Below are positions 52,154 to 59,911 of a stretch of DNA of 64,000 bases, piece after piece (position 1 is the stretch's first letter; every line of letters starts with the position of its first letter). Made by a program: the position numbers and the translations under genes. Source of the stretch: Pseudomonadota bacterium (GTDB lineage: Bacteria; Pseudomonadota; Gammaproteobacteria; Burkholderiales; Burkholderiaceae_B). The stretch is from the NCBI GenBank assembly GCA_023440825.1, contig JAEXRL010000018.1:124001-188000 (forward strand), given 5' to 3'. Below the pieces are notes generated by a model that saw only the letters and a list, made by a program, of their open reading frames with translations, was not told the origin of the DNA and did no database searches.

Positions 52154-52648
52154 TTAGTCCCCTGTTGGCTGTTTAGCCGCTTCTCCGGGCAGTTCTACGG
52201 CCTGAACGATGCTGTTTTTTTCACGCTCTATGAGGGACTCTAAAGTGGTGTAAGTTTGTGAGACCAGTGCTTTCCCTAGTCGTTCTTCTAGGTAACGATA
52301 CTGGGCTTCAATCAACGGTGCTATTTGTTCAATCAGCTCCTCACCTTTAGGCGCTGTACTGATGAACACACGCCGCTGGTCGTTGGGGACCTTCGCCCGT
52401 TGAATGAGCTCCTTAGCCTCCATCCTGGCTAAGACACCGGCCATGCTTGAACTGAGAATTTGACACATGTCGCACAGTTCGCGTGGTTCGAGTTGTTCAT
52501 GTTCGCCCAATGTGCGCAGGATGCGCCATTGCTGTTCGGTCAAACCGAAGTGCGTGATGATTGGGCGAAAGTGACGGAATATGCTTTCGCGTGCTTTAAG
52601 GAGTAATTGAGGAAGGTTAGCTTGGGCCAGTTTAGGTGACATGGACAT
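52154..52648 (-). CDS. hpaR: HpaR, MarR-family repressor of homoprotocatechuate degradation
   Basis: A 164-residue MarR protein with the HpaR signatures NLPQLLLKARESIFRHFRP, FGLTEQQWRILRTLGEHEQLEPREL and LSSSMAGVLARMEAKELIQR, followed by the DNA-contacting wing PNDQRRVFIS. ATG 52642 is an alternative start with better ribosome-site spacing. It is divergent from hpaG1, with paired operators between. E. coli HpaR releases DNA on binding hydroxyphenylacetates; the same is expected here. It is the second HpaR-like protein of the window and clearly different from the first. Confidence 0.9.
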   Translation of the reverse strand: MSMSPKLAQANLPQLLLKARESIFRHFRPIITHFGLTEQQWRILRTLGEHEQLEPRELCDMCQILSSSMAGVLARMEAKELIQRAKVPNDQRRVFISTAPKGEELIEQIAPLIEAQYRYLEERLGKALVSQTYTTLESLIEREKNSIVQAVELPGEAAKQPTGD

Positions 52649-52704
52649 TCTCTTGATTTTTTCCAGCTTGGATAATACTCAATATTTTTTGATACGGCCT
52701 GCCG

Positions 52705-52750
52705 TTGACTTACTAGCATGCTAGTGATTATTATACTCACATGTTAGTGA
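52705..52750 (+). promoter_or_regulatory. hpaG promoter with two HpaR-type operators
   Basis: TTGACT (52705-52710), an 18-bp spacer and TATTAT (52729-52734) form the promoter. The 11-mer CATGCTAGTGA (52717-52727) between the boxes recurs as CATGTTAGTGA (52740-52750) 23 bp on. Each copy is set in a palindrome (ACTAGCATGCTAGT; ACTCAC...GTGAGT). Location and spacing suit co-operative binding by the divergent HpaR. Confidence 0.7.
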
Positions 52751-52804
52751 GTTGCGGTGAATTTTATAAAACCGCAAATGGTGTTATTTCATAAGGATAG
52801 GCAC

Positions 52805-53482
52805 ATGTTGTTACCTTTGGAGGGGCCGCCCAGTTCGGCGACGGTGTTTGGAGTGATACTCAATGATCAAGAGTCGGTGACGCAATTACAAAACGAGTTT
52901 GATCAGGTGCCATATAAGGCAGCTCCACAGGCTCCGATCTTGTACATCAAACCTGCTAACACGTGGGTTTCCTCGGGAGCAAATATTATGTTGCCTCAGG
53001 GTGAGCAGTCGGTGGAAGTGGGCGCCACTATGGGAATTGTTATGGGCCGTGATGCGGCAAGAGTTACACCAGAAACAGCCAGCGATTACATCTCTGGTTA
53101 TACATTGGTCGCCGATTTGAGCCTCCCCCACGTCAGCTATTACCGTCCTGCTGTGCGCGAGAAGTGTTTCGATGATTCTTGTGTGTTTGGTGCGTTCGTC
53201 CCAGCCTCCAGCTTAAGCGAGCTCAGCGATGTGAGCCTTCAGATTACGGTAGATCAAGTACAGAAAGGCAGCCGTACGTTTACCGACTTGCTGCGAAACG
53301 TGCCACAGTTATTAGCCGATATCTCTGAGTTCATGACTCTTAGAGCGGGGGATATCCTACTCGTGGGAGTCAAGTTTCAGGCTGTGCAAGCGATGGTAGG
53401 CAGCCGTGTTCAGATTACTGGGTCACAAGTGGGGGCAATTGAGTTCACGTTACGAGCATTTGATAAAGAGGTGCAGGCATGA
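52805..53482 (+). CDS. hpaG1: HpaG1, fumarylacetoacetate hydrolase-fold isomerase/decarboxylase subunit
   Basis: A 225-residue FAH-fold protein matching the N-terminal half of E. coli HpaG (VFGVILNDQESV, YKAAPQAPILYIKPANTW, YISGYTLVADLSLPHVSYYRPAVREKC). With HpaG2 it converts 5-oxopent-3-ene-1,2,5-tricarboxylate to 2-hydroxyhepta-2,4-diene-1,7-dioate and isomerises it. The ATG at 52805 follows AAGGAT; an upstream GTG (52757) lacks one and would overlap the operator zone. It overlaps hpaG2 by ATGA. Confidence 0.9.
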   Translation: MLLPLEGPPSSATVFGVILNDQESVTQLQNEFDQVPYKAAPQAPILYIKPANTWVSSGANIMLPQGEQSVEVGATMGIVMGRDAARVTPETASDYISGYTLVADLSLPHVSYYRPAVREKCFDDSCVFGAFVPASSLSELSDVSLQITVDQVQKGSRTFTDLLRNVPQLLADISEFMTLRAGDILLVGVKFQAVQAMVGSRVQITGSQVGAIEFTLRAFDKEVQA

Positions 53483-54246
53483 AGCAGGGGCGTATTGTAT
53501 GGAATGGCGGTATTCATCATGTTCGACCAGGTCCAGACGGCACAGTTGTGTTGGCAGATGGCCGTCAGCTTAGCGAGCAAGACGTGCAGTGGCTACCACC
53601 GGTTGAACCGCGTACGGTATTTGCTTTGGGTCTTAATTATGCAGATCATGCTCGGGAGTTGGACTTTACACCACCTTCAGAGCCGGTAGCGTTTATCAAA
53701 CCGGCGGGCACTGTTATTGGTCATCGAACCATAACTAGGCGTCCAGCCGATGTAACGTTTATGCACTATGAGTGCGAACTCGCTGTAGTGATTGGTAAAA
53801 CAGCTTACCGAGTTAGTAAAGCGGATGCCTTGGACTACGTAGCAGGCTATACGGTTGCCAATGATTATGCGATTCGTGACTACTTGGAAAACTACTATCG
53901 TCCTAATCTCAGGGTAAAAGGGCGTGATAACTGCACTCCGATGGGACCATGGTTGGTATCGCGTGATGCCATTCGGGATCCGGGCAATCTGCGTTTGCAG
54001 ACCCGCGTAAATGGTGTAGTCACTCAGGAAGGCACTACAGCGGACTTAATTTTTGATGTGCCTACCCTGATCGAATGGCTCTCTTCCTTCATGACTTTAT
54101 CACCAGGCGATGTGATCTTAACCGGGACACCAAAAGGCTCTGTAGATGTGAAGGCCGGGGATGTGGTTGAAACAGAGGTTGAAGGCCTAGGTATCTTGGT
54201 CAATACCATCGTGAGTGATGAGCAGTATTTTGCATCCAAACAATAA
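53479..54246 (+). CDS. hpaG2: HpaG2, fumarylacetoacetate hydrolase-fold isomerase/decarboxylase subunit
   Basis: A 255-residue FAH-fold protein matching the C-terminal half of E. coli HpaG: FALGLNYADHARELDF, the metal-binding glutamates in MHYECELAVVIGK, DYAIRDYLENYYRPNLRVKGRD and GTPKGS. E. coli has one fused HpaG; here the two domains are separate proteins coupled by ATGA. It decarboxylates the ring-cleavage tricarboxylate in the cytosol. Confidence 0.92.
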   Translation: MKQGRIVWNGGIHHVRPGPDGTVVLADGRQLSEQDVQWLPPVEPRTVFALGLNYADHARELDFTPPSEPVAFIKPAGTVIGHRTITRRPADVTFMHYECELAVVIGKTAYRVSKADALDYVAGYTVANDYAIRDYLENYYRPNLRVKGRDNCTPMGPWLVSRDAIRDPGNLRLQTRVNGVVTQEGTTADLIFDVPTLIEWLSSFMTLSPGDVILTGTPKGSVDVKAGDVVETEVEGLGILVNTIVSDEQYFASKQ

Positions 54247-54260
54247 GCTTCGAGAAACCT

Positions 54261-55715
54261 ATGATTAAGCATCTTATTAACGGTGAATATGTTACTAGCA
54301 CCGATGTATTTGAAACTCGCAACCCAGCGACTAACGAGGTTTTGGCAGAGGTGGCCAGTGGCGGCGCAGCGGAAGTGGATGCTGCGGTGCAGGCGGCAGC
54401 GCAGGCTTTCCCTGCTTGGTCGGGCAGGCCCGCTGCAGAGCGCGCCAAACTTATGCGCAAGCTCGGTGAGCTGATCACCGCTCATGTGCCTGAGTTATCA
54501 GAACTGGAAACACAGGACACAGGGCAGGTCATTGGTCAGACCCGTAAGGCTCTGGTACCTCGTGCTGCTGATAACTTTCATTACTTCGCTGATCTATGCA
54601 TGCGTATGGATGGTGAGGCATTTCTGTCAGACACAGGGCATCAGAATTACACCATGGTGCAGCCGGTTGGCGTATGCGCTCTGATTTCTCCCTGGAACGT
54701 GCCCTTCATGACCGCAACCTGGAAGACTGCGCCTTGTATAGCTTTAGGCAATACTGCGGTTCTGAAAATGAGCGAACTCTCCCCTTTGACAGCCGATCGT
54801 TTGGGTGCGCTGGCGCTGGAGGCAGGTATTCCGGCAGGTGTATTGAACATTGTTCATGGTTATGGGCATACCGCGGGTGATGCACTGGTGCGACATCCTG
54901 GTGTGCGTGCTATTTCCTTTACAGGCAGTACCGAAACGGGAAATCGTATAGTACAGAACGCAGGCTTGAAAAAATATTCCATGGAATTGGGGGGCAAGTC
55001 ACCTTTCATTATATTTGACGATGCTGATTACGAGCGTGCGCTGGATGCGGCCGTATTCATGATTTTCTCTAACAATGGTGAGCGTTGTACTGCTGGTTCC
55101 CGCATTCTGATTCAAGATTCTATTTATGAGCGTTTTGTTGCCGATTTCGCTGCTCGGGCACAGCGCATCAAAGTGGGCGACCCCATGGATCCCGATACCA
55201 TAATTGGTCCTATGATCAGCAAGGACCACTGGAATAAGGTGACTAGCTATATTGAGTTAGGTCAGCAAGAAGGAGCACGCCTGGTTACGGGGGGGGGGAC
55301 GCCAAGCCTAGACAGCCGGTTTGCCAATGGCTTTTGGGTTGAACCTACTGTTTTTGCGGATGTAGACAACAGTATGCGCATTGCCCAAGAAGAAATTTTC
55401 GGGCCGGTTCCTTGCCTGATGCGCTTCACCGACGAGAACCATGCCTTACAGTTAGCCAATGATATCCGTTATGGCTTGTCATCCTATGTATGGACAGAAA
55501 GCACAGGAAGAGCATTAAGAATGGCACGTGGCATTGAGTCTGGCATGGTGTTTGTGAATAGCCAAAATGTACGAGATCTGCGTCAGCCTTTTGGTGGAAC
55601 CAAAGCTTCGGGAGTAGGAAGGGAAGGATCGCACTATAGCTACGAAGTATTTGCCGAACTTAAGAATGTGTGTATATCGATGGGGCAGCACCCTATCCCG
55701 CGTTGGGGAATTTAG
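54261..55715 (+). CDS. hpaE: 5-carboxymethyl-2-hydroxymuconate semialdehyde dehydrogenase
   Basis: A 484-residue ALDH with N146 (SPWNVP), E242 (MELGGKS) and C276 (GERCTAG). Its position between hpaG2 (14 bp before) and hpaF (1 bp after) and the family's HpaE-like length support oxidation of the homoprotocatechuate ring-cleavage semialdehyde with NAD+. The short run of G at 55291-55298 is within the reading frame and does not break it. Confidence 0.92.
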   Translation: MIKHLINGEYVTSTDVFETRNPATNEVLAEVASGGAAEVDAAVQAAAQAFPAWSGRPAAERAKLMRKLGELITAHVPELSELETQDTGQVIGQTRKALVPRAADNFHYFADLCMRMDGEAFLSDTGHQNYTMVQPVGVCALISPWNVPFMTATWKTAPCIALGNTAVLKMSELSPLTADRLGALALEAGIPAGVLNIVHGYGHTAGDALVRHPGVRAISFTGSTETGNRIVQNAGLKKYSMELGGKSPFIIFDDADYERALDAAVFMIFSNNGERCTAGSRILIQDSIYERFVADFAARAQRIKVGDPMDPDTIIGPMISKDHWNKVTSYIELGQQEGARLVTGGGTPSLDSRFANGFWVEPTVFADVDNSMRIAQEEIFGPVPCLMRFTDENHALQLANDIRYGLSSYVWTESTGRALRMARGIESGMVFVNSQNVRDLRQPFGGTKASGVGREGSHYSYEVFAELKNVCISMGQHPIPRWGI

Positions 55716-55716
55716 T

Positions 55717-56124
55717 ATGCCGCACTTGACGATTGAATACAGTGGGAACCTTCGTGAACAAGGGCGTTTTTCCCAGTTGTGTAACGATTTGGCAAGAGCC
55801 CTGGCGACACAAAGCTTTGACAATAAGCTTGTATACCCGCTGGCGGGTATACGCGTGCGCGCAATAAAGGTTGATGCTTTTTGTATCGCGAACGGGCAGG
55901 TGTCCGCTGCTTTTGTACATGCCAATCTTAAGATTGGGGCGGGGAGGCCCGAGGTGGTTAAACAGGCCACGGGTGACGCACTGTTCGCCATCATGACTCA
56001 GCACTTTGAACCCTTAGACGAACAGGTGGATATTGCGCTTTCCTTAGAACTGAATGAGTTCAGTGAGGCTGGCACATGGAAAAAAAATAAGCTGCATGCT
56101 CGTCTTGCAGCAGAAAAAAAATAG
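55717..56124 (+). CDS. hpaF: 5-carboxymethyl-2-hydroxymuconate delta-isomerase
   Basis: A 135-residue CHMI/HpaF protein starting MPHLTIEYSGNLRE, so that Pro becomes the N-terminal catalytic proline after Met removal. AGIRVRAIKVDAFCIANG and AAFVHANLKIGAGRP are family signatures. The start at 55717, 1 bp after hpaE, gives the exposed proline; a longer in-frame start would hide it. It tautomerises the hpaE product. Confidence 0.93.
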   Translation: MPHLTIEYSGNLREQGRFSQLCNDLARALATQSFDNKLVYPLAGIRVRAIKVDAFCIANGQVSAAFVHANLKIGAGRPEVVKQATGDALFAIMTQHFEPLDEQVDIALSLELNEFSEAGTWKKNKLHARLAAEKK

Positions 56125-56324
56125 TGGTCTGTGGGTAGCGTTTTTGCTGGGCATCGCGCTAACCCAAGATCGTCCGTAGCGTAGCAAGATCTGGGCTTGG
56201 GTTAGCGCCGATTGTTAAGCACAAGCGCTACGGTAGTCTCGTTTTTAATCACAATACAAACGTGCCGTAGCGAATATTTAGCGCCATGAGCTTTTGTCGC
56301 TACGGACTTATTCAGGAGTGCGTG
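56125..56324. repeat. Intergenic repeat cluster with 13-bp inverted repeat and four CCGTAGCG words
   Basis: A perfect 13-bp inverted repeat GCGCTAACCCAAG (56156-56168) / CTTGGGTTAGCGC (56196-56208) encloses a 27-nt loop. The octamer CCGTAGCG occurs at 56174 and 56265 and its inverse CGCTACGG at 56226 and 56298, alternating in orientation. Several mutually exclusive hairpins are possible between hpaF and hpaH. No ORF of note lies here. Confidence 0.6.
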
Positions 56325-57128
56325 ATGTTGGATTCCAAAATCATACAGCAGGTGGCGGCCGAGCTTGAGCAGAGCGAGCAAACAGGGCAACAGATTAAGC
56401 AGGTGTCACTCAGGTATCCAGACATGAGCATTGATGATTCCTACGCCATTCAGAGTGCGTGGGTGAATCACAAGCTGCAGACAGGCCGCAGTGTACGAGG
56501 GCATAAAGTTGGCCTGACTTCACGTGCTATGCAACTATCATCCAATATCGATGAGCCTGACTTTGGTGTGCTGCTCGATGATATGTTTTATCAGGACGGA
56601 CAGCCCTTGCCTGCGCAGCGCTTCATCGTACCTCGGGTCGAAGTTGAATTGGCGTTTATTCTTAAGCATGATCTGGTTGGTCCCAATATCAGCTTGTCAG
56701 ACGTGTTATTAGCGACAGACTACGTCGTGCCCGCATTGGAAATCATTGATGCTCGTTTTCATCAAATTGATCCAGAAACCGGAAAAACACGCACCGTATT
56801 GGACACCATTGCGGATAACGCGGCTAACGCGGCTGTAATGCTAGGTGGACGCCCGGTACGTCCCGATGCTGTTGACCTGCGCTGGATGGGGGCGGGGCTG
56901 ATGCGAAACGGCATCATAGAGGAAACCGGCTTGGCTTTGGGTGTCTTAAATCATCCCGGTAATGGTGTCGCGTGGTTAGCCAATAAGCTTGCCTTGGTAG
57001 GTTCCGGCCTAGAGCGTGGTCAGGTGGTCTTGTCAGGTTCATTTACGCGTCCCGTCACGGCACAGGCGGGCGATGTCTTCTACGCTGACTACGGACCGCT
57101 GGGTACAATAAATTGTCGTTTTATCTAA
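56325..57128 (+). CDS. hpaH: 2-oxo-hept-4-ene-1,7-dioate hydratase
   Basis: A 267-residue FAH-fold hydratase of the HpaH/MhpD group: SIDDSYAIQSAWVNHKLQTG, GHKVGLTSRAMQLSSNIDEPDFG, RVEVELAFILKHDL with the metal-binding glutamates, and VLSGSFTRPVTAQAGDVFYADYG. The ATG at 56325 follows AGGAG. It adds water to give 4-hydroxy-2-oxoheptanedioate, the substrate of HpaI. The 200-bp gap to hpaF with hairpins may tune expression. Confidence 0.93.
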   Translation: MLDSKIIQQVAAELEQSEQTGQQIKQVSLRYPDMSIDDSYAIQSAWVNHKLQTGRSVRGHKVGLTSRAMQLSSNIDEPDFGVLLDDMFYQDGQPLPAQRFIVPRVEVELAFILKHDLVGPNISLSDVLLATDYVVPALEIIDARFHQIDPETGKTRTVLDTIADNAANAAVMLGGRPVRPDAVDLRWMGAGLMRNGIIEETGLALGVLNHPGNGVAWLANKLALVGSGLERGQVVLSGSFTRPVTAQAGDVFYADYGPLGTINCRFI

Positions 57129-57144
57129 CTTACTTGCCGGGAGC

Positions 57145-57957
57145 ATGAGTATGCAGCATCCTTCAAATCCATTTAAAACGGCCTTAAAAAGTGACAGGCC
57201 ATTGATTGGCTTATGGCAAGGTTTAGCCAGTGCCTACACAGTAGAGCTATGCGCCGGTGTTGGTTACGATTGGCTCTTAATCGATGGGGAGCATGTTCCC
57301 AATACTTTACAAACTATTCTGGCTCAGATGCAGGCTGTAGCTGCATACAATGTAGCTCCGGTTGTTCGGCCTGCCAGTAACGACGCTGTGCAATTAAAGC
57401 TATTGCTTGATATAGGAGTACAAAATTTCTTTATTCCTATGGTCCAGAATGCAGCCGATGCCCAAGCTGCGGTGGCGGCTGTGCGTTATCCGCCCCGGGG
57501 TGTCCGCGGTGTTGGAACAGCGCTTGCGCGTGCCGCCAAATGGGGTGGGGTAAGTGATTACGTTACCCGAGCGGACGAGGAAATTTGTCTTATCTGTCAG
57601 GTGGAGTCTACGCAAGGTGTGCAGCATCTGGACGACATACTGCAGGTGGATGGTGTCGATGGCGTGTTTATTGGTCCTGCTGATTTAGCCGCTAGCATGG
57701 GGCATATTAGTAATCCTGGGCATCCCGAGGTAATTGCAGTTATAGAGCATTCCATACAGCGTATACGTGACAGTGGCAAAGCAGCGGGCATATTGCAATC
57801 CGATGTGAGCCAAGCCAAGAAGTACCTTGATTTAGGGGTGAATTTTGCTGCGGTAGGAGTTGATGCAGTTCTATTGCGCCGAGCGGCGAGCGAGCTACTG
57901 GCAAAATTTAAAGAGGATGTGCAGACCGTTGTTAGCGTTTCCGGATCAGCGTACTAA
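57145..57957 (+). CDS. hpaI: 4-hydroxy-2-oxoheptanedioate aldolase
   Basis: A 270-residue class II (metal-dependent) pyruvate aldolase of the HpaI family. GYDWLLIDGEHVPN holds the catalytic histidine, VAPVVRPASND the substrate arginine, and CQVESTQGV and VFIGPADLAASMG the metal ligands. ATG 57151 is an alternative start with better spacing from GGGAG. It cleaves the final seven-carbon acid to pyruvate and succinic semialdehyde, ending the pathway. Confidence 0.94.
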   Translation: MSMQHPSNPFKTALKSDRPLIGLWQGLASAYTVELCAGVGYDWLLIDGEHVPNTLQTILAQMQAVAAYNVAPVVRPASNDAVQLKLLLDIGVQNFFIPMVQNAADAQAAVAAVRYPPRGVRGVGTALARAAKWGGVSDYVTRADEEICLICQVESTQGVQHLDDILQVDGVDGVFIGPADLAASMGHISNPGHPEVIAVIEHSIQRIRDSGKAAGILQSDVSQAKKYLDLGVNFAAVGVDAVLLRRAASELLAKFKEDVQTVVSVSGSAY

Positions 57958-58035
57958 TCTACTTCCATACTAAGCTGGGGCGTGCTCTGTCGCGTATATA
58001 TCAGGGGCTAGACAGCTTTTGTACATGAACTTTTA

Positions 58036-58067
58036 TTCAGCCGTGTAAGGGACTTATCACGGCTGAA
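58036..58067 (+). terminator. Hairpin after hpaI, possible terminator
   Basis: A perfect 10-bp inverted repeat TTCAGCCGTG/CACGGCTGAA with a 12-nt loop, about 80 bp after hpaI. The tail (GCTGGTTTGG) is not a strong T run, so intrinsic termination is uncertain. Confidence 0.5.
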
Positions 58068-58158
58068 GCTGGTTTGGCGAGATGGCAAAGAGGCTACATG
58101 TACGACGTATGTGTGGCACAATTTATCGCTCTTATTCACGTACTCATAAAGGTCAGCT

Positions 58159-58533
58159 ATGCCTTATATTCATGTTTTTTTAAATAAGCAGTACTCCAGT
58201 CAGAAAAAAGAAAAGCTCATGCACTCACTTAGTCACGCGACAGCTCAGAGCTTGGGCGCGTCGCCCGCCTCAGTGCGCGTCAAACTCATACCTTTAGATA
58301 GCTTGGACACAATGGTGGCTGGTGTAGTGGGTGTGGAAATCGCAGAGGTATATGTGTATTTAATGGCTGGGCGCAGCACCGAGCAAAAAGAGGCCTTATT
58401 CAGAGCCATCAATATTGCGGTGCAGGACAGTCTAGAGGTCGCGCCTGATCTCTCTCGAACAGTTATTCAGGATGTGGCCACAATAGATCTTGGTTTGGCA
58501 GGAGGGCTTAGTGCAAAGCAATCGGGATATTAG
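58159..58533 (+). CDS. Tandem 4-oxalocrotonate tautomerase-like protein
   Basis: A 124-residue protein that looks like two 4-OT modules in one chain. Residues 1-61 (MPYIHVFLNKQ...) keep the catalytic proline after Met; residues 62-124 (AEVYVYLMAGRSTEQKEAL...) repeat the beta-alpha-beta pattern without a proline start. Such fused tautomerases work as pseudo-oligomers. Its place after hpaI suggests an extra tautomerase step in aromatic catabolism or on a linked substrate. It has its own upstream region of 200 bp. Confidence 0.75.
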   Translation: MPYIHVFLNKQYSSQKKEKLMHSLSHATAQSLGASPASVRVKLIPLDSLDTMVAGVVGVEIAEVYVYLMAGRSTEQKEALFRAINIAVQDSLEVAPDLSRTVIQDVATIDLGLAGGLSAKQSGY

Positions 58534-58933
58534 TCATGCGTAGATGGCAGGATCAGAATCGAGCTTTTACTCATGCCATCAAAATTCCCTTTTGCGCCTT
58601 AGTGTCTAAAAGTCGGATGCTCAACCCGTTTGAGTGAATAATAAAAAAGCATATCTGCGCCGGATGACCGGATAGATGTGCAGCGAAGTAGCTAGCAACA
58701 GCATGTGCGCTGGCTTAATTCGAGACGCTTTAACCGTCCTGTCTAGGACGAACCCTGCTTTGTAAATAGTGTGATCTTATACGGGATAACCATATATTGA
58801 TTCATGCTGATTTTGCCCCTAAACTTTTTGCATGCAGTCTTGTATGCAATTTTGCATGCCATAGTGCATGCCAAGATGCATGCGAGAAGTTTTAGGGGCA
58901 AACCTTCAACTACGTGGATCAAAGGAGGAGCGA
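58534..58933. repeat. Gene-free 400-bp region with three inverted repeats and GCATGC words
   Basis: No gene is evident. At 58649-58681 GCATATCT pairs with AGATGTGC around a CCGG/CCGG core. At 58735-58750 CGTCCT/AGGACG form a small perfect hairpin. At 58812-58902 an about 25-bp imperfect inverted repeat (TTTGCCCCTAAA.../...TTTAGGGGCAAA) encloses five GCATGC-like words. The last structure ends 32 bp before the GTG start of the next gene and would fold in its leader. Confidence 0.55.
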
Positions 58934-59911
58934 GTGGTTGTCACAGTTCACCTTGCTGGGCGAGAGATTACCTTATTGATATATCGCCCGAACGATGCAC
59001 ATATCTTTCTTGAACGCTTGAAAAGCTCGGCTCGCGTGACGGTTATGGCAGGCGAGCTAGGGGCTTGGGCAGAGAAAATTGAAGGTGTGGTTGCTTGGCA
59101 TATCCCTGATCAAATTTTGGAAAGGCTCAATAATCTAAAGTGGATACAGACCACGACATCAGGAGCGGATCATTTGCATGCTTACCTCCGCAATAAAGGC
59201 CGAGACGTCATGATCTCAACGGTCAAAGGTATGAATGCCTCGACGGTAGCCGAGTATGTCATGTTGTCAATTTTGGCTCATAAGTGGGACATTCGAGGGA
59301 TATATAAGAAGCAAGCCCAGCGCATGTGGCGTACACAAGAGACCTCATTTTCCGGGCACTGTACAGGTGTGGTTGTCGGGCTAGGAGAGGTAGGTGCACG
59401 TGTGGCTACCCTTATGAAAGCATTGGGGATGTATGTCGTAGGTGTCAGCAGAACTGGCTCATCATCAGTTCTCGTAGACGAAATGGTAGGTAGTGAAGGG
59501 TTGGACTCTGCACTGCCTAGGGCGGACTTCTTAATCTTAACCGTTCCCCTGACAGCACAAACGCGAGGTCTCATTGGCCCAGAGGAGCTGAGCATGATGA
59601 GCTCTAGTGCTTACCTCATTAACGTATCAAGGGGCGAAGTTGTAGATGAGCAAGCCTTGGTACACGCACTGGAAACGAAAGTAATAGCTGGCGCAACTCT
59701 TGATGTGACACAGGTGGAACCATGCCCGCCGGACAGTGCTTTGTGGCATACCCGAAATTTAACCTTAAGTGCCCATATCGCGGGGCAGCGATCGGACTAC
59801 AGTCAAGCCGCTGCGGACATATGGGTTAGCAATGTTCATCGATATGCTGTCGGCCAGTTACCCGTGCCGGTTTTTACAGCGACTGATTCAAATACAGTGG
59901 AGAAAATATGA
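58934..59911 (+). CDS. D-2-hydroxyacid dehydrogenase
   Basis: A 325-residue NAD(P)-dependent dehydrogenase. The Rossmann motif is VVVGLGEVGARVATLMKALG, the catalytic arginine in INVSRGEVVDE, the glutamate after DVTQVEPCP and the histidine in LSAHIAGQR. It interconverts 2-oxoacids and D-2-hydroxyacids. The GTG start at 58934 is chosen from AAAGGAGGAG just before it; upstream frame would translate the inverted repeat. It overlaps the next gene by ATGA, tying it to the deacetylase-like gene. Confidence 0.85.
   Translation: MVVTVHLAGREITLLIYRPNDAHIFLERLKSSARVTVMAGELGAWAEKIEGVVAWHIPDQILERLNNLKWIQTTTSGADHLHAYLRNKGRDVMISTVKGMNASTVAEYVMLSILAHKWDIRGIYKKQAQRMWRTQETSFSGHCTGVVVGLGEVGARVATLMKALGMYVVGVSRTGSSSVLVDEMVGSEGLDSALPRADFLILTVPLTAQTRGLIGPEELSMMSSSAYLINVSRGEVVDEQALVHALETKVIAGATLDVTQVEPCPPDSALWHTRNLTLSAHIAGQRSDYSQAAADIWVSNVHRYAVGQLPVPVFTATDSNTVEKI

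Noticed and set aside
55291..55298. Possible frameshift at a run of eight G in hpaE
   Set aside because: The frame continues through the run and the protein keeps normal ALDH length and motifs on both sides.
58828..58884. GCATGC words as a CRISPR-like array
   Set aside because: Repeat units are only 6-7 bp and spacing about 12 bp, with no spacers and no cas genes.
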